Of a stretch of 64,000 nt of DNA, positions 27,687-36,899 are shown piece after piece (position 1 is the first letter of the stretch; each line of letters starts with the position of its first letter). A program made the position numbers and the translations under genes. The stretch lies in NCBI GenBank assembly GCA_030148225.1, contig JASBTX010000032.1, positions 114,796-178,795 on the forward strand, written 5' to 3'. This stretch comes from Paracoccaceae bacterium. GTDB lineage: Bacteria; Pseudomonadota; Alphaproteobacteria; Rhodobacterales; Rhodobacteraceae. The notes beneath the pieces were generated by a model, which saw nothing but the letters and a program-made list of their open reading frames with translations, was not told where the DNA came from and made no database searches.

Positions 27687-28861
27687 TTTCCGTCGCGGAT
27701 GCGCTGACGGAAATTCTGGCCCTGACCCGGCCCGTCGGCACCGAAGAGGTGGCGCTGGCAGCGGCAGGCGGGCGCGTCCTGCGTGCACCGGTTCTGGCCG
27801 GGCGGGACCAGCCGCCCTTTGCCTCGTCCGCGATGGATGGCTATGCGGTGGCGGCAGATGCGGTGCGCGCCGGGGCCGCCTTTGACGTGATTGGCACATC
27901 GGCGGCAGGGCACGGGTTTGACGGCGCGCTGGGGCCGGGTGAGGCCGTTCGGATATTCACCGGCGCGCCGGTGCCCGAAGGCGCCGGTCACGTGATCATT
28001 CAGGAGGATGTGCACCGCGAAGGTGACCGGATCACGCTGCGGGACGGATATGATCGCGCCGCCTATATCCGCCCTGCCGGTATGGATTTTACCCGCGGCG
28101 ACGCCATCGCCGCGCCGCGGGTGCTGGGCCCGACCGATCTGGCGCTGGCGGCGGCGATGAACGCGCCCCGGCTTTCGGTATCCCGCCGCCCGGTGGTCGC
28201 GCTCATGGCCACGGGCGACGAGTTGGTGATGCCGGGCGACGTGCCCGGACCTGACCAGATCATCGCGTCGAACAGTTTTGGCCTGAAAGCCCGGTTCGAG
28301 GGGCTGGGGGCCGAGGTGCGGATGCTGCCCATCGCGCGCGACAACAGGGCGGCGTTGATGACCTGTTTCGATCTGGCGGCGGATGCCGATCTGATCGTGA
28401 CGCTGGGTGGTGCCTCGGTCGGGGATCACGATCTGGTCGGGCCGGTGGCGCGGGAAAGGGGGATGGAACAGGCGTTTTACAAGGTGGCGATGCGCCCGGG
28501 CAAACCGCTGATGGCGGGGCGTTTCGGGGATGCTGTGCTGCTCGGGTTGCCGGGCAACCCTGTCTCGTCGCTGGTTTGCGGCGAGGTATTCGGCGTGCCG
28601 GCGATCCGGGCGCTTCTTGGGTTGGAAAAACGCGCGCGGCAGCGTCAGACCGCGCGGCTGGAGGCCGGGATCGGCCCCAATGGCGGGCGCGAGCATTACA
28701 TGCGCGCGCGCCTTTCCGGGGATCGTGGCCTGATCACCCCGATGGCGCGGCAGGACAGTTCGCTCTTGTCGGTCATGGCCGGGGCGGATGCGCTGATGAT
28801 CCGGCCCCCTGATCAGGGCCCCTGCCCGGCAGGCAGCCCGATGGAATATATCCCGCTCTGA
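27683..28861 (+). CDS. moeA: Molybdopterin molybdenumtransferase
   Basis: A 392-aa MoeA that inserts molybdate into adenylated molybdopterin. [87 protein letters not shown] and [14 protein letters not shown] are the expected blocks. The TTG start overlaps the moaC stop and has GAGG 7 bp upstream; it gives the usual MISVADAL N terminus. The gene ends 94 bp before lexA, which has its own SOS promoter. Confidence 0.93.
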   Translation: MISVADALTEILALTRPVGTEEVALAAAGGRVLRAPVLAGRDQPPFASSAMDGYAVAADAVRAGAAFDVIGTSAAGHGFDGALGPGEAVRIFTGAPVPEGAGHVIIQEDVHREGDRITLRDGYDRAAYIRPAGMDFTRGDAIAAPRVLGPTDLALAAAMNAPRLSVSRRPVVALMATGDELVMPGDVPGPDQIIASNSFGLKARFEGLGAEVRMLPIARDNRAALMTCFDLAADADLIVTLGGASVGDHDLVGPVARERGMEQAFYKVAMRPGKPLMAGRFGDAVLLGLPGNPVSSLVCGEVFGVPAIRALLGLEKRARQRQTARLEAGIGPNGGREHYMRARLSGDRGLITPMARQDSSLLSVMAGADALMIRPPDQGPCPAGSPMEYIPL

Positions 28862-28869
28862 CCCGTTTG

Positions 28870-28909
28870 TTGACACAAAAGGGGAACATGGATAGAACAC
28901 TCCCTGAAC
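28870..28909 (+). promoter_or_regulatory. lexA promoter with three GAAC SOS half-sites
   Basis: Three GAAC half-sites start at 28884, 28895 and 28906, each exactly 11 bp apart, giving two overlapping GAAC-N7-GAAC boxes, the alphaproteobacterial LexA operator. A TTGACA -35 (28870-28875) and a TAGAAC -10 (28893-28898) are 17 bp apart, so the middle half-site overlaps the -10. This predicts autorepression of lexA. Confidence 0.88.
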
Positions 28910-28955
28910 GTGATGGAAATACACGGCGAAATGCACGACAGGGTGGAGCAGTCGA

Positions 28956-29642
28956 ATGCTGACGAAAAAGCAACTGGAACTACTGGAATTCATTCATGCG
29001 CGTCTGCAGCGGGACGGGGTGCCGCCCAGCTTTGACGAGATGAAGGATCAGCTGGACCTCAGGTCGAAATCGGGCATTCATCGCCTGATCACGGCGCTGG
29101 AGGAACGCGGGTTCATCCGCCGCCTGCCCCACCGTGCCCGCGCCATCGAGATCGTCAAGCTGCCCGATGCGATGGAAACCGGCGGCTTTGTTCCCCGCGT
29201 GATCGAGGGTGACAAGGTCGATCCGCCCGCCACGGCCATGCCTGTCGAGGCGACAAACGCAACCGATGTGCCCTTTGTCGGGCGTATCGCCGCCGGTGTG
29301 CCGATCGAGGCACTGGAGCAGGGCCCGTCCAACGTGGCCGTGCCCGGCATGATGCTGGAGAAGGGCGGCAATCACTATGCGCTGGAGGTCAAGGGCGACT
29401 CGATGATCGAAGCCGGGATCAACGACGGCGATATCGTGGTGATCCGGGAACAGAAAACCGCCGAGAACGGCGATATCGTTGTGGCGCTGGTTGATGGACA
29501 CGAGGCGACGCTGAAGCGGCTGCGGCGCAAGAACGGCATGATCGCGCTGGAGGCGGCGAACCCGGCCTATGAGACCCGGGTCTTTCCCGACGATCAGGTG
29601 CGCGTGCAGGGCAGGCTGGTGGGGCTGATCCGGTCTTACTAG
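28956..29642 (+). CDS. lexA: LexA, SOS repressor
   Basis: A 228-aa LexA. The winged helix spans residues 1-68 ([41 protein letters not shown]), a linker of about 35 residues follows, and the S24 autoprotease domain has the scissile Ala113-Gly114 in GRIAAGVPI, Ser149 in KGDSMIEAG and Lys187 in ATLKRL. RecA filament triggers self-cleavage and release of the SOS regulon. The N-terminal recognition helix is of the alphaproteobacterial kind, consistent with GAAC direct repeats. Relatives in Rhodobacter also influence gene transfer agent production through this protein. Confidence 0.95.
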   Translation: MLTKKQLELLEFIHARLQRDGVPPSFDEMKDQLDLRSKSGIHRLITALEERGFIRRLPHRARAIEIVKLPDAMETGGFVPRVIEGDKVDPPATAMPVEATNATDVPFVGRIAAGVPIEALEQGPSNVAVPGMMLEKGGNHYALEVKGDSMIEAGINDGDIVVIREQKTAENGDIVVALVDGHEATLKRLRRKNGMIALEAANPAYETRVFPDDQVRVQGRLVGLIRSY

Positions 29643-29724
29643 GGGCCATGGCCTTGTGCGGGACCCCATGGCGGGGAAAAGGTATTTTCGGAACAATGAA
29701 ATGGTGTTCTGCGCGGCTGAACAG

Positions 29725-29757
29725 GTTTCGCGCGCGAAACATTTTGATGTTTTAACA
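29725..29757 (+). terminator. Palindrome after lexA, probable terminator
   Basis: GTTTCGCGCGCGAAAC (29725-29740) is a perfect 16-bp palindrome about 80 bp after the lexA stop and is followed by ATTTTGATGTTTT. The stem could fold with a minimal loop; the T-rich tail is interrupted, so the terminator reading is moderate. Confidence 0.45.
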
Positions 29758-29882
29758 ATGGGTTAACTGGAAACCCGGGTATCGGTTGTGTAGCTCACCG
29801 GTTGGTGGTTTTTGGCTGTGTTCCGATTTCAGGCGGGATATTTCCGCCCGTGTCGGGCCGGGGTGCATTCATCTCCGTGACC

Positions 29883-31958
29883 TTATTGCCAGAGCCGCCG
29901 GTTTTGCGGATCGCGCGACGGTGTCAGGATCGTGCCGCCGGGTGACGGTGTCACGGTGAAGGCCCCCATGTCCAGCGCCGCCCTGCCATCGATCAGGCGG
30001 CAGCCCGCGACCGGGGGGTGGGGCTGATCGGTGATCACCAGATCGGCGGTGCGGCAGGCGGCCCCGATCTGGCGGGCGGCGCGCCTGCCCGAGAGATGCC
30101 AGATCACCTGCCCGTCCTGCCGGATGCGCGTCACGCGGTCGGTTGTCAGGCCGGATGCGCGCGCAAAGGCCTGTTCCTGATCGGCCCGGTCACCATCATT
30201 TTCGAGCCAGGCCAGCGCGGTAAAGCCCTGCCCGCGCGGCTTGTTCAGCGCCCGGCCCTCTGCGGTCATCACGCCGACAAGCGCGCCGCCTTCGGAGATC
30301 AGGATTGCCGGGCGTTCGGCCATGGCCCAGGCCAGCGCCGCCGCCAGCAGACCAAGCCCGCCGAGCCAGCGCGCCCGGCCCTGCCAGAGCATGGCAAAGA
30401 GCGCACCCAGCGCGATCATGCCAAGAACGATGCCCGGGGGCTGCGGCACCTTGGCCACGGCGCCATCGAGACCGGCCACGCCCTCGGCCACCCGGAGGAT
30501 CCAGTTGATGCCAAGTTTCATCAGCGCAAAGCCGATCCCGTCCAGACCGACCGGCCAGAGCACCGCCGCCACCACCGCGCCGGGCACGACGACCATGCCC
30601 ATGACGGGAACCGACGCGAGGTTGGCCAGCAGGCCATACTGGGCGAACTGGTTGAAATGGGCCGCGGCAAAGGGGGCGGTGGCCAGCCCGGCCACAAGCG
30701 AAGAGAGCACCAGCGACAGGACCGGCCTGAGCGCCCGGGGCAGCGCGCCGGTGAACGCACGGCCAAAAGGACCGCCGCGCCGGAAAAGGCCAAAGACAAA
30801 GACCAGCGCCGTCGTGGCGGCAAAGGACATCTGAAATCCGGGGCCCAAAAGGGCAACGGGCCGGAGGACAAGGACAATGATTGCCGCGAGTGCCACTGCC
30901 CAGAGGCTGATCGCGCGGCGGTCCATCAGCACGGCGAACAGCATTACCGCCACCATGACAAAGGCGCGCTCGGTCGCCACCGTCGCGCCCGACAGGAGCA
31001 GATAACCGGCAGCGGCGGCAAGCGCGGCGGCAGCGGCGATTTTCCGCGTCGGCAGGCAGAGCGCCACCCGGGGCCAGAGCGCCAGAAGCGCGCGCAGAAA
31101 GACGAGAACCACCCCGGTCAGCAGGCCCATATGCAGGCCGGAAATCGCCAGAAGATGCGCGAGGTTCGAATCGCGCAGCGTCCGGACGGTGGGCTGATCG
31201 AGCGCCGAACGGTCACCGGTGATGAGCGCCGCCGCGATGCCGCCCGCGCGCCCCGGCATGGCACGGCGGACATAATCCGATATACCCAGCCTGAGCCTGA
31301 GCACCCCAAGCCCGCCTGCCGGATCGGGTGGAAATAGCGTCAGCACCGGGTTGCGCGTATACCCGACCGCACCGAGGCGCAGGAACCATGCGTGCCGCAT
31401 GAAATCGAACCCGCCGGGTTCGACCGGACCGGCGGGCGGAGAGAGATGGCCCGTGGTGATCAGCGTCGCACCGGGCCTTGCGGTGAATTGCGCCTGATCG
31501 CCATGAAGCGAGATACGCACACGGGCCGGGGTGCGCGCGGGCGCCATATCGGCCAGCACGACACGGTCCAGCGTCAGGCGTTGCCGGTCGCTCTGGGATC
31601 GGTCGATGGCGACGATGCGGCCCTGAATGGGGCCGTAATAGCGAAAGCCGATCTTGGGCGCGGCCACCCATTGGGCCGAGAGAGCAGCCAGCGCGAAACC
31701 GAGCGCGACCAGCGCCGGGGCACCCAGCGCCGGACCAATCCGGGAGGGCCGGATAACAGACCGGGCGAGCAGCGGCAGACCGGTCAGCCCCAGCAGGGCC
31801 AGTACCGCTGGTTGCGGTTCACCGGGCCAGCGGAAATAGAGCGCGATCCCCAGCCCGAGAAAGACCGGCACCCAGAGGATCAGCCGCCCCCGCTGACGGT
31901 CGAGCGCGCGCATCATGGCACTGACGGGCGCGCGGATGATCCAGGCGGCCGGGCCCAT
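29883..31958 (-). CDS. comEC: ComEC/Rec2-family DNA uptake channel protein
   Basis: A 691-aa polytopic membrane protein. A DUF4131-type N terminus with two membrane segments and an OB-like region (GPIQGRIVAIDRSQSD) is followed by the Competence domain with GGIAAALITGDRSALDQPTVRTLRDSNLAHLLAISGLHMGLLTG and about nine membrane helices. The roughly 130-residue C-terminal tail has no HxHxDH metallo-beta-lactamase motif, so the nuclease-like domain is degenerate or absent. ComEC carries single-stranded DNA through the inner membrane; in Rhodobacter it is needed for take-up of DNA delivered by gene transfer agents. It converges with lexA and is divergent from gltX. Confidence 0.88.
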   Translation of the reverse strand: MGPAAWIIRAPVSAMMRALDRQRGRLILWVPVFLGLGIALYFRWPGEPQPAVLALLGLTGLPLLARSVIRPSRIGPALGAPALVALGFALAALSAQWVAAPKIGFRYYGPIQGRIVAIDRSQSDRQRLTLDRVVLADMAPARTPARVRISLHGDQAQFTARPGATLITTGHLSPPAGPVEPGGFDFMRHAWFLRLGAVGYTRNPVLTLFPPDPAGGLGVLRLRLGISDYVRRAMPGRAGGIAAALITGDRSALDQPTVRTLRDSNLAHLLAISGLHMGLLTGVVLVFLRALLALWPRVALCLPTRKIAAAAALAAAAGYLLLSGATVATERAFVMVAVMLFAVLMDRRAISLWAVALAAIIVLVLRPVALLGPGFQMSFAATTALVFVFGLFRRGGPFGRAFTGALPRALRPVLSLVLSSLVAGLATAPFAAAHFNQFAQYGLLANLASVPVMGMVVVPGAVVAAVLWPVGLDGIGFALMKLGINWILRVAEGVAGLDGAVAKVPQPPGIVLGMIALGALFAMLWQGRARWLGGLGLLAAALAWAMAERPAILISEGGALVGVMTAEGRALNKPRGQGFTALAWLENDGDRADQEQAFARASGLTTDRVTRIRQDGQVIWHLSGRRAARQIGAACRTADLVITDQPHPPVAGCRLIDGRAALDMGAFTVTPSPGGTILTPSRDPQNRRLWQ

Positions 31959-32035
31959 CCTTGTCCTTTCTGCGCGGCTTCCATAAACAGCCCTAGCCGG
32001 GCCGGCGTTAAGGCGCGGTTAACCAAAGGTGCATC

Positions 32036-33442
32036 ATGGTTGTCACACGTTTCGCCCCCTCGCCGACGGGGTATCTTCATATCGGGGGTGCCCGGACGGC
32101 GCTGTTCAACTGGCTTTATGCGCGGGGACGGGGCGGGAAATTTCTGCTGAGGATCGAGGACACGGATCGCGCCCGCTCAACGCCCGAGGCGACGGCGGCG
32201 ATCACGCGCGGGCTGAGCTGGCTGGGTCTGGACTGGGATGGCGAACCGGTCAGCCAGTTTGCCCGCCGCGACCGCCACGCCGAGGTGGCCGAAGAGATGC
32301 TGGCAAAGGGTCATGCCTATAAATGCTTTGCCACGCAGGACGAGATCGCGGCATTTCGGGATGCGGCGCGCGAAGAGGGCCGCTCGACCCTTTTCCTGTC
32401 GCCATGGCGTGACGCCGATCCGGCCGATCATCCGGATGCACCCTATGTTCTGCGGCTTAAGGCACCACGTGCGGGCGAGACGGTGATCGATGATCAGGTA
32501 CAGGGGCGGGTGACGTTTCAGAACGCCAATCTGGACGATATGGTTTTGCTGCGTTCGGACGGGACACCAACCTATATGCTGGCCGTTGTTGTCGACGATC
32601 ACGATATGGGCGTGACCCATGTCATCCGGGGCGATGACCACCTGAATAACAGCGCCCGCCAAGCGCAGATTTTCGACGCGATGGGCTGGGACATACCGGT
32701 ACAATCGCATATCCCGCTGATCCACGGACCCGACGGCAAGAAACTGTCAAAACGTCATGGCGCGCTGGGGGTCGAGGAATATCAGGCGATGGGTTACCCG
32801 GCATCGGCCATGCGCAACTATCTGGCGCGGCTGGGCTGGAGCCATGGCGACGACGAGGTTTTCACTGACGCAGAGGCGCAGGAGTGGTTCGATCTGGGTG
32901 GCATCGGGCGCGCGCCGGCGCGGCTGGATTTCAAGAAGCTGGAGAACATATCGGGGCGTCATTTCGCAATCGCAGAAAATGCTGCGCTGCTGCATGAATT
33001 GTCGGGTTATATTGACGCAACCGGACAGAAAAAACTGTCATCGCGGCAAGAAGGTGACATGCTGAAGGCGATGCCAGTTCTGAAAGAGCGGGCCAAAACA
33101 TTTGGTGATCTTATTGATAAAGCTCACTTTATCCTGACGGAACGACCGATTTCGCCGGATGAGAAATCGGTCGGGGCGCTGAATTCAGTATCCCGTGGTA
33201 TACTGACGGAATTGACGCCGCGCCTGCAAAATGCTAGGTGGACGCGGGAGGAACTGGAGGCCGTTCTCACGTCCGTTGCCGAAGAAAACGGACTGAAATT
33301 CGGCAAGCTGGCCGGACCGCTCAGAGCTGCACTTGCCGGCCGGTCCGTCACACCCAGCGTGTTTGACATGATGCTGGTACTTGGCAGGGACGAGGCGATT
33401 GCACGCCTGTCCGATGCAGGCGGGAACGCGCCGCCGGAATAA
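32036..33442 (+). CDS. gltX: Glutamyl-tRNA synthetase
   Basis: A 468-aa class I aminoacyl-tRNA synthetase charging tRNA-Glu (and, with GatCAB, often tRNA-Gln). The HIGH-type signature is [21 protein letters not shown] near the N terminus, the KMSKS-type loop is [15 protein letters not shown], and [15 protein letters not shown] lies between them. The C-terminal helical anticodon-binding domain is complete. Many Rhodobacteraceae have two gltX copies; a second one would be elsewhere. It is divergent from comEC (77-bp gap) and 67 bp upstream of gltA. Confidence 0.95.
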   Translation: MVVTRFAPSPTGYLHIGGARTALFNWLYARGRGGKFLLRIEDTDRARSTPEATAAITRGLSWLGLDWDGEPVSQFARRDRHAEVAEEMLAKGHAYKCFATQDEIAAFRDAAREEGRSTLFLSPWRDADPADHPDAPYVLRLKAPRAGETVIDDQVQGRVTFQNANLDDMVLLRSDGTPTYMLAVVVDDHDMGVTHVIRGDDHLNNSARQAQIFDAMGWDIPVQSHIPLIHGPDGKKLSKRHGALGVEEYQAMGYPASAMRNYLARLGWSHGDDEVFTDAEAQEWFDLGGIGRAPARLDFKKLENISGRHFAIAENAALLHELSGYIDATGQKKLSSRQEGDMLKAMPVLKERAKTFGDLIDKAHFILTERPISPDEKSVGALNSVSRGILTELTPRLQNARWTREELEAVLTSVAEENGLKFGKLAGPLRAALAGRSVTPSVFDMMLVLGRDEAIARLSDAGGNAPPE

Positions 33443-33509
33443 CGGGCCATGGGGCCCGATCACTGACCCGGACGCCACGGTGGCCGGGCCATAATGAAAG
33501 GGGATAACC

Positions 33510-34805
33510 ATGGCCGATACAGGAAAAACCGCAAAGCTCTCGTTCGGGGATACCGAACTGGACCTGCCGATCTATTCACCGACCGCCGGGCCGGATGTGA
33601 TCGATATCCGCCGCCTCTATGCCGATGCGGGCGTCTTTACCTATGATCCGGGTTTCACCTCGACCGCGTCATGCGACAGCACGATCACCTTTATCGATGG
33701 CAACAAGGGCGAATTGCTGCATCGCGGCTATCCCATCGATCAGCTGGCCGAGAAATCGCATTTCCTGGAAGTGTGTTTCCTGTTGCTTTACGGGGAATTG
33801 CCCAAGGCTGCCGAGCTTGAGGATTTCGAGGCGCGTGTGACCAACCACACGATGCTACACGAGCAGATGATGAATTTCTTTCGCGGGTTCCGCCGCGACG
33901 CCCATCCGATGGCGATCATGACGGGTGTGGTCGGGGCGATGTCGGCCTTTTACCACGACAGTACCGATATCAATGATCCGTGGCAGCGTGAGGTTGCGTC
34001 GATCCGGATGATCGCGAAACTGCCGACCATCGCGGCGATGGCCTATAAATACTCGGTCGGCCAGCCTTTCGTCTATCCGCGCAACGATCTGGATTATGCG
34101 TCGAATTTCCTGCGCATGTGCTTTGCCGTGCCAGCCGAGGATTATATCGTCGATCCCATCCTGAGCCGGGCGATGGACCGTATCTTTACGCTGCATGCCG
34201 ATCACGAGCAGAATGCCTCGACCTCGACCGTGCGGCTGGCCGGGTCATCGGGGGCCAACCCCTTTGCCTGTATCGCCGCCGGCATTGCCTGCCTGTGGGG
34301 ACCTGCGCATGGCGGTGCCAATCAGGCCTGTCTGGAAATGCTGCAGGAAATCGGCACGGTCGACCGCATCCCGGAATATATCGCCCGCGCCAAGGACAAG
34401 GATGATCCGTTCCGCCTGATGGGCTTTGGCCACCGGGTCTACAAGAATTTCGACCCGCGCGCGACGGTGATGAAAAAATCCGCCGACGAGGTTCTGGACC
34501 TGTTGGGTGTAGAGAACAACCCGACGCTTCAGGTGGCCAAGGAACTGGAGAAAGAGGCGCTGGCCGATCCGTATTTCGCGGATAAGAAGCTGTTTCCAAA
34601 CGTCGATTTCTATTCCGGCATCATCCTCGAGGCGATGGGCTTTCCGACCTCGATGTTCACGCCGATCTTTGCGCTGTCGCGCACGGTGGGCTGGATTTCG
34701 CAGTGGAAGGAAATGATCGCCGATCCGCAGAACAAGATCGGTCGGCCCCGGCAGCTTTATCAGGGTGAGACATTCCGCGATTACGTGGATGTCGAAGACC
34801 GGTAA
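33510..34805 (+). CDS. gltA: Citrate synthase (type II)
   Basis: A 431-aa hexameric-type citrate synthase that condenses acetyl-CoA and oxaloacetate. Seen are the N-terminal beta region typical of Gram-negative enzymes ([23 protein letters not shown]), [46 protein letters not shown] with the catalytic His, [15 protein letters not shown] with the second His and Arg, and the catalytic Asp in [19 protein letters not shown]. Start has AAAGGGGATAACC ahead. A hairpin terminator follows. Confidence 0.95.
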   Translation: MADTGKTAKLSFGDTELDLPIYSPTAGPDVIDIRRLYADAGVFTYDPGFTSTASCDSTITFIDGNKGELLHRGYPIDQLAEKSHFLEVCFLLLYGELPKAAELEDFEARVTNHTMLHEQMMNFFRGFRRDAHPMAIMTGVVGAMSAFYHDSTDINDPWQREVASIRMIAKLPTIAAMAYKYSVGQPFVYPRNDLDYASNFLRMCFAVPAEDYIVDPILSRAMDRIFTLHADHEQNASTSTVRLAGSSGANPFACIAAGIACLWGPAHGGANQACLEMLQEIGTVDRIPEYIARAKDKDDPFRLMGFGHRVYKNFDPRATVMKKSADEVLDLLGVENNPTLQVAKELEKEALADPYFADKKLFPNVDFYSGIILEAMGFPTSMFTPIFALSRTVGWISQWKEMIADPQNKIGRPRQLYQGETFRDYVDVEDR

Positions 34806-34880
34806 TCATTGCAGGCACAACGCGAAAGCCCCGGATCATTGACCGGCGGGTGTGGTGAAGTGCGGCATTTGATCCTTAAT

Positions 34881-34915
34881 GCCTTCCGGAGATATCTTCG
34901 GGAGGCTTTCTCTTT
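34881..34915 (+). terminator. Intrinsic terminator after gltA
   Basis: An 11-bp stem (34881-34891 with 34896-34906, including G-T pairs) around an ATAT loop is followed by TTTCTCTTT. It lies about 75 bp after the gltA stop and before the next gene. Confidence 0.7.
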
Positions 34916-34971
34916 GCAAGTGCCGATCATCAAAACCCGATGACAAGACGTTCCGCCTGAGGAGATCTGAA

Positions 34972-35508
34972 ATGACGACAGGGCACGTATTTATCGCGAC
35001 AAGCCTGGACGGATATGTTGCCAGAAAAGACCATGCGCTTGACTGGTTGACCAAACAGCCGAATATCGAGGGCGAGGATGGTGGTTTCTCCGCATTCATG
35101 GCGAAAGTTGACGGGCTGATTATGGGGAGCGGTTCGTTCCGCACCCTGCTTGGGTTTGACCAGTGGATATATACAAAACCGGTTATCGTACTGAGCAACA
35201 GCCTGACCGATGAGGATATTCCAGCGCATCTGAAATATAAGGTCCGCCTGAGCAGGTCCCAACCCGAGGCGCTGATGCAGGAACTTAAACAGGAAGGCTG
35301 GAAACGCGCCTATGTCGACGGCGGCAGGATCGTGCAATCGTTCCTTCGGCAGGGGCTGATCACCGAACTTACGATTACATCCATTCCCATCCTGATCGGC
35401 GAGGGAATCTCACTCTTTGGTGCAGTTGAGGCGGACATTGATCTAGAGCTGTTGAACTCGCGCCAGCTCGCGACCAACATGCTTCAGGCGACTTATCGTG
35501 TGGTTTGA
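34972..35508 (+). CDS. Dihydrofolate-reductase-like (RibD C-terminal domain) protein
   Basis: A 178-aa NADPH-type reductase fold: GHVFIATSLDGYVARKDHALDWL at the N terminus, VDGLIMGSGSFRTLLGFDQW, KPVIVLSNSLT, KRAYVDGGRIVQSFLRQGLITELTITSIPILIGEGISLFG. This is the RibD_C/DHFR-like family whose members reduce pterin- or flavin-precursor-like substrates, but the actual substrate is usually unknown. GGAG is placed 8 bp before the ATG. Codon use and base composition look less GC-rich than the flanking genes, with more AAA, ATT and GAT third positions, which could indicate recent acquisition. Confidence 0.8.
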   Translation: MTTGHVFIATSLDGYVARKDHALDWLTKQPNIEGEDGGFSAFMAKVDGLIMGSGSFRTLLGFDQWIYTKPVIVLSNSLTDEDIPAHLKYKVRLSRSQPEALMQELKQEGWKRAYVDGGRIVQSFLRQGLITELTITSIPILIGEGISLFGAVEADIDLELLNSRQLATNMLQATYRVV

Positions 35509-35605
35509 CGCATAGGCGGACGATCCTGACCGCCCTCTTGCCAATGACAATCGGGACCGGGGATCATTCACGGGGCTCTTGTATTTGTGGCGCCTGACGG
35601 GTTTT

Positions 35606-36382
35606 TCAGCGCCCCTCGAAACGGGCCTGACGTTTTTCCAGAAACGCGGTCACGCCTTCCATGAAATCGCGCGTCTGGCCGCATTCGCCCTGAAGCTTGC
35701 CTTCCAGTTCGAGTTGGGCAGCAAGATCATTGTCGAAGGATTTGCGCAGCGCCGTCTTGATATTGCGATAGGCAACGGTCGGGCCTGTGGCCAGATGCGA
35801 TGCCCGCTGCCACCAGTGATCCTCGAACGCCTCGTCGGCGACATATTCCCAGATCAGCCCCATATCCGAGGCCTCTTTCGCCGTGATTTTCTCGGCGAAT
35901 AGCGATGCGCCCATCGCCTTGGCAAAGCCGATCTGGCGCGGCAGCCAGTAGGTGCCGCCGACATCGGGGATCAGGCCGATGCGGGTGAAAGCCTCGAGGA
36001 AAAAGGCGCTTTCGCTGGCGATGACGACATCGGCGGCCAGCGCAAGATTGGCCCCTGCCCCGGCGGCGGCGCCGTTGACGGCGGCAATGGTCGGCACCGG
36101 GCAATCGGTGATCGCACGGATCATGGGCAGGTATTCATCCCTGAGCGTCCGCTCGAGATTGAGGTTGGCGGCATTGGCGCGGTCGCCAAGATCCTGACCG
36201 GAACAGAAGGCCTTGCCCTTGCCCGTCAGCACAACCGAGCGCGCCTCTTTCGCGGCAGCGCCAAAGGCATGCGTGACCTCGGCCCGCATCTGGCTGTTGA
36301 GCGCGTTCATCACCTCGGGCCGGTTCATGGTGATGACGGCGACGTCGCCGCGCAGGTTATAGCGGATGGTCGAATATTCCAT
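35606..36382 (-). CDS. Enoyl-CoA hydratase/isomerase family protein, PaaG-like
   Basis: A 258-aa crotonase-fold protein. VAVITMNRPEVMNALN, VVLTGKGKAFCSGQDLGDR (first oxyanion segment) and PTIAAVNGAAAGAGANLALAADVVIASESAFFLEAFTRIGLIPDVGGTYWLPR (second oxyanion segment and active-site region, in which the residue pair corresponds to a PaaG-type Asp rather than two Glu) are seen. The FCSGQDL and GLIPDVGGTYWLPR phrases resemble PaaG, the ring-epoxide isomerase of phenylacetate breakdown, but no other paa genes are near, so a general crotonase is possible. It is the last gene of the minus-strand row after ccmH, with a 66-bp gap. Confidence 0.8.
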   Translation of the reverse strand: MEYSTIRYNLRGDVAVITMNRPEVMNALNSQMRAEVTHAFGAAAKEARSVVLTGKGKAFCSGQDLGDRANAANLNLERTLRDEYLPMIRAITDCPVPTIAAVNGAAAGAGANLALAADVVIASESAFFLEAFTRIGLIPDVGGTYWLPRQIGFAKAMGASLFAEKITAKEASDMGLIWEYVADEAFEDHWWQRASHLATGPTVAYRNIKTALRKSFDNDLAAQLELEGKLQGECGQTRDFMEGVTAFLEKRQARFEGR

Positions 36383-36448
36383 GGCTCTCCCCGATATCCT
36401 TGGCGTTACATAGGGGGAATTTGCGCAAAGAAAAAGCGTGACGCCGGG

Positions 36449-36898
36449 TCAGCTGTTCAATATTTCGTCCAGGCGTTTTTCTTCGTCTTCGCTGAGCGTG
36501 GCGACGGCGTTATCGGGGCGGCGGCGGCGCACGTAAAAGAGCGCGATCCCGCCGGCCAGAACGAACATTGCCGGACCCGCGATCCAGAGGATCAGGTTGG
36601 CACCTGTCCGGGTCGGGTTCAGCAGCACGAACTCGCCATAGCGGTCCACGAGGTAGGCAATAACCTCATCATCCGTATCGCCCGCGACCAGACGCTCGCG
36701 CACCAGAAGCCGCAGATCGCGGGCCAGATCGGCGTTGGATTCATCGATGGATTCGTTGCGGCAGACCAGACAGCGCAGCCCTTTGGACAATTCGCGCGCC
36801 CGTTCTTCGAGTACGGGATCATCCAGAATTTCATCCGGCAGAACCGCCAGCGCGGGCGTGGCCATGAAGAGAGAAAGGACAAGAAGAAGAACGCGCAT
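36449..36898 (-). CDS. ccmH: Cytochrome c-type biogenesis protein CcmH (CycL type)
   Basis: A 149-aa periplasmic thiol-oxidoreductase that keeps apocytochrome c cysteines reduced for haem attachment. It has a signal peptide (to about residue 19), the redox motif LRCLVCRN with Cys43 and Cys46, the family stretch DLARDLRLLVRERLVAGDTDDEVIAYLVDRYGEFVLL, and a C-terminal membrane helix (LILWIAGPAMFVLAGGIALFYV). The start lies one base after the ccmF stop, so both are translated from one message. Confidence 0.92.
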   Translation of the reverse strand: MRVLLLVLSLFMATPALAVLPDEILDDPVLEERARELSKGLRCLVCRNESIDESNADLARDLRLLVRERLVAGDTDDEVIAYLVDRYGEFVLLNPTRTGANLILWIAGPAMFVLAGGIALFYVRRRRPDNAVATLSEDEEKRLDEILNS

Positions 36899-36899
36899 T

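Noticed and set aside
29691..29722. GAAC / GTTC / GAAC group after lexA as a further SOS site
   Set aside because: The spacings are 11 and 9 bp, and the first pair is inverted rather than direct, so it does not match GAAC-N7-GAAC.
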